Under the pieces are notes generated by a model. The model did no database searches, was not told where the DNA came from, and saw only the letters and a list, made by a program, of their open reading frames with translations. A stretch of 64,000 nt of DNA from Massilia frigida (GTDB lineage Bacteria; Pseudomonadota; Gammaproteobacteria; Burkholderiales; Burkholderiaceae_D): NCBI RefSeq assembly GCF_011682175.1, contig NZ_WHJG01000009.1, positions 124,001 through 188,000 of the forward strand, given 5' to 3'. The stretch's first letter is position 1; each line of letters begins with the position of its first letter. Below are positions 43,615-51,750 of this stretch, one piece after another. The translations under genes were made by a program, and so were the position numbers.

Positions 43615-43898
43615 TATGTTCTTTTCTTTCGGTATAGATCAGCGCCCGAGCACATGCTCCGAGCGCAAAATAGCAACGCCAACCAACACAACGAAATGAC
43701 TCAGGATGAAAGAAATTTCGGCACAAAAGCTTTGCGCCGGGACGGTGTCAGGTGCGACACACAAGGCGGGAGGGCTTTATTGAGGGTATCCGTGGGATAC
43801 GCCTAGGCTTGCGAAGCTGCTAGTTTTACTTCTTTGTTACTGCCAAGGGCCATCGCTTCAGACTGATTGCGAGAAACGTATTGCAGCGCACAAACAAC

Positions 43899-43929
43899 AC
43901 TATACAGTAGTTTCACTGTAGTTGTATAG
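43899..43929 (-). promoter_or_regulatory. Promoter/operator region of the helicase gene
   Basis: TATAGT on the minus strand (43904-43899) is a good -10. It is embedded in nested dyads: TACAGT-N6-ACTGTA (43903-43920) and CTATAC (43900-43905) with GTATAG (43924-43929). This implies a repressor site over the promoter. Transcript start near 43893 gives a 5' UTR of about 280 nt; a GTATCC-CAC-GGATAC hairpin lies in it. The rest of 43615-44029 shows nothing more. Confidence 0.5.
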
Positions 43930-43996
43930 GTAAATCCGAATAGTGTGTATCAAAACGCTGGATTTACCGGGGAAGTCTTGGTAGATAAACCGGCAT

Positions 43997-44021
43997 GGCG
44001 GGCGCACCACAGGCGCCCGCC
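43997..44021. terminator. Hairpin downstream of the lytic transglycosylase gene
   Basis: Perfect nine-bp stem GGCGGGCGC/GCGCCCGCC with a 7-nt loop, just beyond the stop at 44030. No T-run. Confidence 0.5.
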
Positions 44022-44029
44022 AGTGCGGC

Positions 44030-45397
44030 TCAGCCGCCGCGCCGTTTGTAGCGCGGGGTGTCGTTGGCTGCGCTCTTGGCGTTGCGGCCGGAGACGCGCG
44101 TTTTCAGTTCGGCGACCTTGCCCTTGAGGCGCTGGGCGTTGGTCTGCTTTTCGGCGTGGCCGGCGCGGCGGCCGGCGCGTTCGGCTTCAAAGGCCATCAC
44201 CGCGTTGTCGACGACGTGCTCGGCGATATCGGACTGCACCGAGGTCGAGATTTTCGGCACCAGGATGGTGGAACCGGCCTTCAGGCGGGTTGCCGCCGGA
44301 ATATTGTTAGCCTGGCGAATCACTTCCGGCGTGGTGCCGAAGCGCGAGGCCAGCGACGCGATGCTGTCCTTGGCGCCGGTAATCTTGTGCGTGGTCCAGG
44401 TCGACAGGGCGCGGCCCCATTGCGCCAGGTTCAGATGGAATTTTTCCGCATTCTCCTGTGGCAACAGAATCTTGGTCTGCTCGCCGCCGGTGATGACCGG
44501 ACGGTTGAATTGCGGATTGAGCGCCTTGAATTCCTCGACCGACAGTTCGGCCAGCTGGGCCGCGATGGTCAGGTCGATGTCGCTGGTCTTGTCGACCGTC
44601 GTGAAGTAGGGCGTGTTGTTGATGATCGGCAGCGATACGTGGTACTGGGCTGGATTGGCGATGATGTTCTTGACCGCCTGCAGTTTCGGCACGTATTCGC
44701 GCGTTTCGGCCGGCATGTGTTCGTACAGGCTTTCGTAGTCGGTCGGCTTGCCGAGTGCCTGGTTCTTCTTGATGGCGCGCTGGACATTGCCTTCGCCCCA
44801 GTTGTAGGCGGCCAGGGCCAGCGGCCAGTCGCCGAACATGCCGTACAGGCGCTGCAGATAGCTCAGCGCGGCATCGGTCGAGGCCAGCACGCCGCGCCGC
44901 TCATCCTTGAACATGTCTTGCTTGAGATTGAAATCCTTGCCGGTACCGGGCACGAACTGCCACATGCCGGCGGCGTTGGCCTTGGAATACGCTTGCGGAT
45001 TGAAGGCCGATTCGATAATCGGCAGCAAGGCCAGCTCGGTCGGCATATTGCGCTTCTCGAGTTCCTGGACCACGTGGAACAGGTAGCGCGAGGCGCGCGC
45101 CGAGGTGCGGGCAATATAGTCGGGACGGGTGCTGTACCACTTGACGTGCTTGCTTACCAGCTCGTTTTCGATGTCGGGAATGGCGTAGCCGGTGCGGATA
45201 CGGCCCCAGACGTCGGCTTCCTTGTATTCATCTGCCTTGACGGCGGGGAAGGGCTGGAGCGGGGCTGGCGCGGGCTTGACCGTCGGCGCGAGCGGCGCAA
45301 CGTTGCTTGAGACGGAGTCGGCCGCGTAGCTGAGCGCAGGCGCGAGCATCAGAACGAGGGTGGCAAGTGAAGCGGTATTGCGTATCGTTTTTTGCAT
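44030..45397 (-). CDS. mltD: LysM-containing membrane-bound lytic transglycosylase, MltD type
   Basis: 455 aa from ATG 45397 (GGAA five nt upstream; longer frame rejected). Signal peptide MQKTIRNTASLATLVLMLAP, cut near SYAA; no lipobox. SLT catalytic domain: ELALLPIIESAFNPQAYS (catalytic Glu), ANAAGMWQFVPGTGKDF, ALAAYNWGEGNV. C-terminal LysM-like motif HKITGAKDSIASLASRFG with a basic tail KTRVSGRN. Cleaves peptidoglycan glycan strands in the periplasm. Usual for MltD in length and order, with LysM reduced to one clear copy. Confidence 0.93.
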   Translation of the reverse strand: MQKTIRNTASLATLVLMLAPALSYAADSVSSNVAPLAPTVKPAPAPLQPFPAVKADEYKEADVWGRIRTGYAIPDIENELVSKHVKWYSTRPDYIARTSARASRYLFHVVQELEKRNMPTELALLPIIESAFNPQAYSKANAAGMWQFVPGTGKDFNLKQDMFKDERRGVLASTDAALSYLQRLYGMFGDWPLALAAYNWGEGNVQRAIKKNQALGKPTDYESLYEHMPAETREYVPKLQAVKNIIANPAQYHVSLPIINNTPYFTTVDKTSDIDLTIAAQLAELSVEEFKALNPQFNRPVITGGEQTKILLPQENAEKFHLNLAQWGRALSTWTTHKITGAKDSIASLASRFGTTPEVIRQANNIPAATRLKAGSTILVPKISTSVQSDIAEHVVDNAVMAFEAERAGRRAGHAEKQTNAQRLKGKVAELKTRVSGRNAKSAANDTPRYKRRGG

Positions 45398-45451
45398 AGC
45401 GTTCCATTGTTGGGTCCGAAAACAGCCGGACAGACGAATAGATAAGGTCGG

Positions 45452-45481
45452 AGTGTACGTACCACTTATCGTTTGAGTCAA
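45452..45481 (-). promoter_or_regulatory. Promoter of the mltD-like gene
   Basis: Minus strand TTGACT (45481-45476), 18-bp spacer, TACACT (45457-45452); start about 50 nt before the ATG. The remaining 45482-45868 separates divergent genes and shows no other convincing signal. Confidence 0.6.
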
Positions 45482-45868
45482 GTCAAATGTCTGTGTGCGC
45501 GGCAAATATCTTGATAACACTTTCGGCCAATATTGTTGCATCGGAAAAGACCAATTGCCGGGAGTATGCCTTGAAAGTGCCAGGATGCCATCAGTGTATG
45601 GACGGGTTTGCTTCAGGTACTCCCCGGGGGTATGCATGATTTTCTCCTATGGCAGGGATACGCCGGAGAGCGCCGCGCGCGGCCGGCAGGGGCGGGCGCG
45701 ACGGGCGCGGGAACAATACCAAAACCGGGGCGCTGCCGGCGTGGGCCGCGTTCCTTGTGCCGGCCTCTAAACTACGCCCGCGCGCGGGCGCAGCTATGAG
45801 GTGGCGCAAAGAGTGCGTACAATTTGGGTTTCGCGTTCCGCGTTTCTTCTATTAGTGAAAGCATCACC

Positions 45869-46438
45869 ATGAGCACCCCCAATCTGAACGCCGACGATGA
45901 GCAGATCATTGCCGCTACCCAAAAATGGCTGGAAAAAGCGGTCATCGGGCTCAATCTGTGCCCGTTCGCCAAGGCCGTTCATGTGAAAAAGCAAGTACGC
46001 TACGTCGTGTCGAGCGCGACCACGCCGGAAGTCTTGCTCGAAACCCTGATGAATGAATTGCAACTGCTGTCCGATACCGACCCGGAAGAGGTCGACACCA
46101 CCCTGCTGATCCATCCCTTCGTGCTGGGCGATTTCCTCGACTACAACGAATTTCTCGACGTCGCCGATGCCGCGCTGGAAGACATGCAGCTCGACGGCGA
46201 ATTGCAGGTGGCCAGTTTCCATCCGCAATACCAGTTCGCGGACACCGATATCAACGATATCAGCAACTTTACCAACCGCGCACCCTATCCCATCCTGCAC
46301 CTGCTGCGCGAAGACAGTATCGAACGGGCGGTCGAGGCTTTCCCGGAAGCATCTGAGATCTTCGACAAGAATATTGAAACCATGGAAAAACTCGGCCATG
46401 ACGGCTGGGATGCGCTCGATGTCGGCCCCGCCAAGTGA
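45869..46438 (+). CDS. DUF1415 family protein
   Basis: 189 aa starting MSTPNLNADDEQIIAATQKW. The motif VIGLNLCPFAKAVHVKKQVR and FLDYNEFLDVADAALEDM, FHPQYQFADTDINDISNFTN identify DUF1415, a conserved proteobacterial family of unknown function. Soluble. The C-terminal ETMEKLGHDGWDAL is typical. Eight bp separate it from the DUF1289 gene; the two are often neighbours. Confidence 0.93.
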   Translation: MSTPNLNADDEQIIAATQKWLEKAVIGLNLCPFAKAVHVKKQVRYVVSSATTPEVLLETLMNELQLLSDTDPEEVDTTLLIHPFVLGDFLDYNEFLDVADAALEDMQLDGELQVASFHPQYQFADTDINDISNFTNRAPYPILHLLREDSIERAVEAFPEASEIFDKNIETMEKLGHDGWDALDVGPAK

Positions 46439-46445
46439 GGATGCC

Positions 46446-46631
46446 ATGAAGCCGCCTGAACGGCCGGACACGCCCTGTGTCGCGGTCTGCTCGACCACCT
46501 TCGACGAGATTTGCCGCGGCTGCGGACGCAGCGTGGTGGAAGTGGCGCACTGGGTGTCGATGAGCGACGCCGACAAGGAAGTGGTGTGGGTCCGCATCCT
46601 GGCGCAAGGCTACCCGCGCCGCAATACCTGA
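46446..46631 (+). CDS. DUF1289 small Cys-rich protein
   Basis: 61 aa from ATG 46446 (GAGG six nt upstream, inside the end of the previous gene). TPCVAVCSTTFDEICRGCGR carries four cysteines (C-x3-C-x8-C-x2-C), then VVEVAHWVSMSDADKEVVW. DUF1289 is a putative Fe-S or zinc-binding family of unknown role. It was hidden in a longer shadow frame. Same operon as the DUF1415 gene. Confidence 0.9.
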   Translation: MKPPERPDTPCVAVCSTTFDEICRGCGRSVVEVAHWVSMSDADKEVVWVRILAQGYPRRNT

Positions 46632-46690
46632 TCGCTGCCGGGTCGGGGAGCCGCGCGGCTCCCCTTGCTGCATATATATATGTACGCGGC

Positions 46691-47197
46691 TTAAAACGCG
46701 CCGATGAAATCCTTCTTGCCCACTTCCACGCCGTTATGGCGCAGGATCGCGTAGGCGGTGGTGGCGTGGAAATAGAAGTGCGGCAGCGCGTAGTGCACCA
46801 GGTAGACCTGGCCCTTGAACTGCTTGGCGTTGGCGCCGCTGCTGGTGCTGATGTCGCGCTGCGCGCTCGCTTCGATGCCGTCCTGCGGCAAGCCGTTGAT
46901 GAATGCCAGCGTCTTGGCGATGCGTTCCTTCAGTTCGGCGAACGTCTGCTCGGTATCTTCATAGCGCGGCACGTCCACGCCGGCCAGGCGGGCGCAGCAG
47001 CCCTTGGCGAAGTCGGCGGCGACCTGGACCTGGCGCAGGAAGGGGAACATGTCCGGATACAGGCGTGCTTGCAGCAGGGCGGCCGGTTCGATTTTCTTTT
47101 CGGTGGCGTGGGCTTCGGCCTTGTCGATGATGGCCGACAGGCTGGTCAGGATCTGCTTGAAAACGGGTACCGAGGCGTCGTACATGGAAAAAGTCAT
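46691..47197 (-). CDS. DUF1993 (DinB-like) protein
   Basis: 168 aa. MYDASVPVFKQILTSLSAII, LYPDMFPFLRQVQVAADFAK and HYALPHFYFHATTAYAILRH match DUF1993, a four-helix DinB-like family of unknown role. His residues in the last motif may bind metal. Monocistronic; 47198-47417 upstream shows no other gene. Confidence 0.92.
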   Translation of the reverse strand: MTFSMYDASVPVFKQILTSLSAIIDKAEAHATEKKIEPAALLQARLYPDMFPFLRQVQVAADFAKGCCARLAGVDVPRYEDTEQTFAELKERIAKTLAFINGLPQDGIEASAQRDISTSSGANAKQFKGQVYLVHYALPHFYFHATTAYAILRHNGVEVGKKDFIGAF

Positions 47198-47417
47198 TGG
47201 GAATCCCTTTTAGAAAAGTGCTGCGATGATAGCAAGTTGGCGGGATTCGCGCTGGGCAGGCTGGTAAAGCGTCGCTGGCGCATTGGCTGCCACGGCCGGA
47301 ATGGACGCGCATACCCGGCTCAGGAATCATTCGGTGGGATTGCATTGACGAATCGGCACATGGCGGTCGCTTCAGCGAGGCGGACTTCGCGGAGCAGGAC
47401 TCGCCAACATCCGCCGC

Positions 47418-47624
47418 TCAGTCAGGCTTCAGTTCGGCAACCCGTCCCTGTGCCACCGCGCGCTCAATGTCCTTCGCTGTGCGCGGCTTGCTGACCTTCA
47501 GCGTCGATAGCGCAAACACGGGCTTCGCCGATATGGCGGCCCGGCCGGACTTTGGGGAGACTTCTGGAGCGCTACCCGAACCCGCGACGCCCTTGCTTGC
47601 ATTACTTTTCAGATTTGGTTTCAT
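47418..47624 (-). CDS. Small basic hypothetical protein
   Basis: 68 aa, Ala/Lys/Ser/Pro-rich, with a C-terminal part STLKVSKPRTAKDIERAVAQ. Its start overlaps the stop of the gene at 47621 by 4 bp, so it is translated with it. No family recognised. The small basic partner could be a binding partner of the larger product. Confidence 0.6.
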   Translation of the reverse strand: MKPNLKSNASKGVAGSGSAPEVSPKSGRAAISAKPVFALSTLKVSKPRTAKDIERAVAQGRVAELKPD

Positions 47625-48307
47625 GGCATTAATCCCCGCTTAACGCAGTATTGATGTAGTGTAGCCCAAGCTGCGCTACCCGGCGTCAAATCGAACGTCA
47701 TATCCCAGCCATCGCCTTTTTCCTTCCACCATGGAAGGTCGGCCTGGATTATTTGGGACACGCGCGTCATGCCGTGCAGATGAGGCTCAGTCTCGATGAG
47801 CTGCAGGATTGCAGGTTGAAGCAAGGCGTCAAAGCCCAGCCGCGGCCAGGCTTCATAACCCCAGAATTCTTCCGTCCAACGATTGCCTTTGACGCCGCTG
47901 CCTCCAGCAGCCAGCAGTTCGATGTTCAAAAAACCCAGGTGTCGGGCTTCGTGCGCCATCCTGAGAAGGACAACTGCGCCGAAATTTTTCGGGCACGTCT
48001 CGGCAAACCGGATATAGTCCAGATACAAACTCATCCCTTCTTGCTTGCGGCGAATCTCGACATAATTTGCGTTTCGCCAATCATTTACAATCAACTCCTT
48101 GTGGCGGCTTTCCAAATAGATCGCCTCGTCGTCTTGGGCGGCGAATATCTCGCCGTCCCCCGGGCAGCCGGCGAGACGCTGGATCGCTGCGTCGGATAGT
48201 ATGGTGCCATTGATGGCTAGCTGCATCTTTGAATGCACTGTCGCCGGATCTAAAAAATAGGAGTCCAAAGCGGTTGCTGGTACTTGCTTGTCCGTTATGG
48301 GTTTCAT
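47621..48307 (-). CDS. Hypothetical protein, possibly GNAT-like
   Basis: 228 aa if started at ATG 48307 (MKPITDKQVPATALD); the frame remains open to 48382. Soluble. The segment MAHEARHLGFLNIELLAAGG followed by EFWGYEAWPRLGFD recalls the second half of GNAT-like folds, but I cannot place it in a family. Codon use is less GC-biased than flanks, hinting at transfer. Coupled to the 68-aa gene downstream. Confidence 0.6.
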   Translation of the reverse strand: MKPITDKQVPATALDSYFLDPATVHSKMQLAINGTILSDAAIQRLAGCPGDGEIFAAQDDEAIYLESRHKELIVNDWRNANYVEIRRKQEGMSLYLDYIRFAETCPKNFGAVVLLRMAHEARHLGFLNIELLAAGGSGVKGNRWTEEFWGYEAWPRLGFDALLQPAILQLIETEPHLHGMTRVSQIIQADLPWWKEKGDGWDMTFDLTPGSAAWATLHQYCVKRGLMP

Positions 48308-48552
48308 GTAGTCATCCAATGAGTGGCCGCTTGCGCGTCGGTGTGTGAAGCCTCGCGTTGGTGAAGCTTGACGCACTTGCATCTAGGCGCAAGCAATAAC
48401 GTCAACTGTTTTCATCCGCCGTCTGTAAAACGCCTCATCCTCCCGTGCTGTTGATGACTTGGCGAGGGCTTCCGTGCATAATTCCGTGTAGAAAACATTT
48501 ATTATCTAACTTGTCATTCAGACATCTTTCCGTATGCTTTCAGACTCGCTGC

Positions 48553-51500
48553 ATGCTTAGCACGGCCTACCAACGTTTCCGTACCAAGCTGAGCCAGCTG
48601 TACGGACTGTCGATCTATGGCGCGCTGATACTGGTCGTTGTCGGCGGACTGGTCATTCCCGCCATCATCGGCAGCTACGTGCTGATCGGGGTGCAGGAGC
48701 GGGCGGCGGCCAAGGCGGTGCTCAACGAATCGCTGCGCCGCAATGCCGACATCCTTGCCCTCGGCATGCAGGAGTCGCTCTGGAACATGAATGCCGAGTC
48801 GGCCCAGTCGCTGGTCGAATCGGTGATGCGCGATCCGTCGGTGCTGCACATCCAGGTGATCGGCCAGTCCGACGCCCAGTTCATGAACGTCCACTCGGCC
48901 CAGCGTCCGGTGGGCCATATCTACCGCGCCGAGCGCGACATCCTGGTGCGCGGCGAGCGCATTGGCGTGGTGGTGGTCGAGATGGACGACGCCCGCAGCC
49001 AGCAGGAATTGCGCAGCAAGCAGTCCAACTATGCCTTCGTGCTGGCGTTCCAGCTGGCCGTGTCGCTGGCCCTGATCGTCCTGTTCCTCAACAAGCGCCT
49101 GCTGGTGCCGCTGCGCCAGCTGATGAAGTTTTCCGACCGCCTCTCGCACGGCGACTTCGAGACGCGCCTGGACCTCGAAGGCAGCGATGAACTGGGCCGC
49201 TTGGCCAAGCAGATGGAGCAGATGCGGGTCGCCATCAAGCACCTGTTCGAGGACATCGGCCGGCGCGAGGAGCGCTTTCGCACCATCGTCACCCAGGTTC
49301 CCGGTGCGGTGTTCCGGGTGCGTCCGGGCGGCTCGGTCGATTTTGTCAGCGACGCCATCGAAGACATTTCCGGCTACCCGGCGGCGCTGTTCATGCGCGG
49401 CACGACCGACGCCTGGTCGGACCTGATCTGCCCCGAAGACCGGCGCATGCAAAGCCGCACCGTACGCGAAGCGATGAGCAGCGGACGCCCGTACGACATC
49501 GAATACCGCATCAGCGACGCCAGCGGCATCGAGCGCTGGGTGTCCGAGAACGGCCAGCCGCAAGCGGGCGCCGTGCCCGAAAAATCGTGGGTGGACGGGA
49601 TCATTTCGGACATCAGCGAACGCAAACACAACGAGATGCGCATCGAGGCGCTGCTGACCGAGCAAAGCGCGATCCTCGACAACGTCATGTTCGGCGTGAT
49701 GTTCGTGCGCGAACGCCGCATCGTGTCGGCCAACCGCCGCTGCGAAGACCTGTTCGGCTACGCCAGCGGCGAGATGACGGGCAAGCTGGCCGACATCCTG
49801 TACCCGAGCCACGACGAATTCGTGCGCGCCGGCGAGCAGCAATACCCGGCCCTGGCCGAGGGCAAGGACTACAACGAAGAACGCCAGTACGTGAAGCAAG
49901 ACGGTACCCTGTTCTGGTGCCGCGTGAGCGGCTGCGCGCTCGACCCGGCGCGCCCCAACGGCGGCAGCATCTGGGTCTATGCCGACATTACCGAGCGGCG
50001 CGAGGCCGAGGAAAAACTGCGCCTGTCGGCCACGGTGCTCGAACACATCGCCGATGCCGTCATGGTGATCGACGTCGACCTGGCCATCGTCGCCGTCAAT
50101 CCGGCCTTCAGCCGGATCACCGGCTTCAGCGAGCGCGACGCGGTCGGCAAGGATGTGCGCCTGACCCGTTCGCCCACCGAGAACGCTGCCGTGTACCAGC
50201 AGATGTGGGCCGAACTGGGCGAGGCGGGTTTCTGGCGCGGCGAGCGCTGGGACACGCGCAAGAATGGCGAAACCTATTTGCAGTGGCTCACCGTGTCGGC
50301 GGTGCGCGACGATCAAGGCGTCACGACGCACTATGTGGCCGTGTTCAGCGACATCACCAAGGTCAAGGAATCGCAGGAGCAGCTCGATCACATGGCGCAC
50401 CACGATTCGCTCACGGCGCTGCCCAACCGCCTGCTGTTCCACGACCGCCTGCTGCACGCGCTCAAGCGCGCCGCGCGCGACGGCCAGCAGCTGGCGGTGC
50501 TGTTCATCGACCTGGATCGCTTCAAGAACGTCAACGACACGCTCGGCCACCACGTCGGCGACGAGCTGCTCAAGCAGGTCGCTGCGGCCTTGCAGGGCAA
50601 GCTGCGCGAAGGCGACACCCTGGCGCGCCTGGGCGGCGACGAATTCATCGTCCTGCTCGAAAACATCAGCGGCCAGGCCGGGGCCGGCCTGGTGGCCGAA
50701 AAACTGATGGCCATGTTCGAGCAGCCCTTCATCGTGTCCGATTACGAGTTGTTCGTTACCGGCAGCGTCGGCATCAGCGTGTTCCCGGACGACGCGGCCG
50801 ACCTGAATATGTTGATCCGCAATGCCGACGTGGCCATGTACCAGGCCAAGGCGCGCGGGCGCAATGGCTACCAGTTCTATGCGCCGTCGATGACGGGCGA
50901 GGGCGTCGAGCGCCTGCGCCTGGAAGCGATGCTGCGCCGCTCGATCGACAGGAACGAGATCTTCCTCAATTACCAGCCGCAGGTGGAAATCGATACGGGC
51001 CGCCTGATCGGGGTCGAGGCGCTGGTGCGCTGGAATAATCCGGAACTGGGCAACGTGCCGCCGGTGCGCTTCATTCCGCTGGCCGAGGACACCGGTTTCA
51101 TCAACCAGCTCGGCAAGTGGGTGCTGGACGAAGCCTGCCGCCAGATGATCCGCTGGGAAGCGGCCGGCCTGCACGTGCCGAAAATCGCGGTCAACCTGTC
51201 AGTCAAGCAGTTCGAGCGCGGCAGCATCGTCAACATGGTGGCCGATATCCTCAAGGAGACCGGCCTGGCGCCCCAGCGCCTGCAGCTCGAAGTGACCGAG
51301 TCGGTGATCATGAATACCGGCGACGCGCTGGTCTTCATCAACGACCTGCATTCGATCGGCGTGGGACTGGCGATCGACGATTTCGGCACCGGCTATTCGT
51401 CGCTGGCCTACCTCAAGCAGTTGCCGGTGCAGACGCTCAAAATCGACCGCAGCTTCATCAAGGATATCTCGACCGACGTGAACGACGAGGCGATCGCGAT

Positions 51501-51681
51501 CGCCATCATCCAGCTTGGCAAGAGCATGAACCTGTCGGTGATTGCCGAGGGCGTCGAGACCGAGGAGCAGGCCGCCTTCTTGCTGCGCCATGGCTGCAAC
51601 CAGGCGCAGGGTTACCTGTACAGCCGCCCCGAGCTGCCCGAGACGATCCTGGCGCGCTGGCCGGCGCGCCTGCCGCCGTAA
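48553..51681 (+). CDS. Membrane HAMP-PAS-GGDEF-EAL c-di-GMP enzyme
   Basis: 1042 aa from ATG 48553 (weak ribosome site; longer frame from GTG 48445 less likely). TM1 at about 20-45 (YGALILVVVGGLVIPAIIG), a periplasmic sensor loop of about 125 residues, TM2 (AFVLAFQLAVSLALIVLFL), HAMP (LLVPLRQLMKFSDRLSHGDF), three PAS domains, GGDEF with LGGDEFIVLL and EAL with GVEALVRWNNP, EVTESVIM, DDFGTGYSSLAYL. Both catalytic domains look intact. It senses a periplasmic signal. Transcribed alone; next gene 69 bp downstream. Confidence 0.94.
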   Translation: MLSTAYQRFRTKLSQLYGLSIYGALILVVVGGLVIPAIIGSYVLIGVQERAAAKAVLNESLRRNADILALGMQESLWNMNAESAQSLVESVMRDPSVLHIQVIGQSDAQFMNVHSAQRPVGHIYRAERDILVRGERIGVVVVEMDDARSQQELRSKQSNYAFVLAFQLAVSLALIVLFLNKRLLVPLRQLMKFSDRLSHGDFETRLDLEGSDELGRLAKQMEQMRVAIKHLFEDIGRREERFRTIVTQVPGAVFRVRPGGSVDFVSDAIEDISGYPAALFMRGTTDAWSDLICPEDRRMQSRTVREAMSSGRPYDIEYRISDASGIERWVSENGQPQAGAVPEKSWVDGIISDISERKHNEMRIEALLTEQSAILDNVMFGVMFVRERRIVSANRRCEDLFGYASGEMTGKLADILYPSHDEFVRAGEQQYPALAEGKDYNEERQYVKQDGTLFWCRVSGCALDPARPNGGSIWVYADITERREAEEKLRLSATVLEHIADAVMVIDVDLAIVAVNPAFSRITGFSERDAVGKDVRLTRSPTENAAVYQQMWAELGEAGFWRGERWDTRKNGETYLQWLTVSAVRDDQGVTTHYVAVFSDITKVKESQEQLDHMAHHDSLTALPNRLLFHDRLLHALKRAARDGQQLAVLFIDLDRFKNVNDTLGHHVGDELLKQVAAALQGKLREGDTLARLGGDEFIVLLENISGQAGAGLVAEKLMAMFEQPFIVSDYELFVTGSVGISVFPDDAADLNMLIRNADVAMYQAKARGRNGYQFYAPSMTGEGVERLRLEAMLRRSIDRNEIFLNYQPQVEIDTGRLIGVEALVRWNNPELGNVPPVRFIPLAEDTGFINQLGKWVLDEACRQMIRWEAAGLHVPKIAVNLSVKQFERGSIVNMVADILKETGLAPQRLQLEVTESVIMNTGDALVFINDLHSIGVGLAIDDFGTGYSSLAYLKQLPVQTLKIDRSFIKDISTDVNDEAIAIAIIQLGKSMNLSVIAEGVETEEQAAFLLRHGCNQAQGYLYSRPELPETILARWPARLPP

Positions 51682-51750
51682 ACACGCGCCGCCCGCGCCG
51701 GGCGGGCGGCATGCTACAGTGCCATTCCCCGCGCACGCCATGAGAATGCA

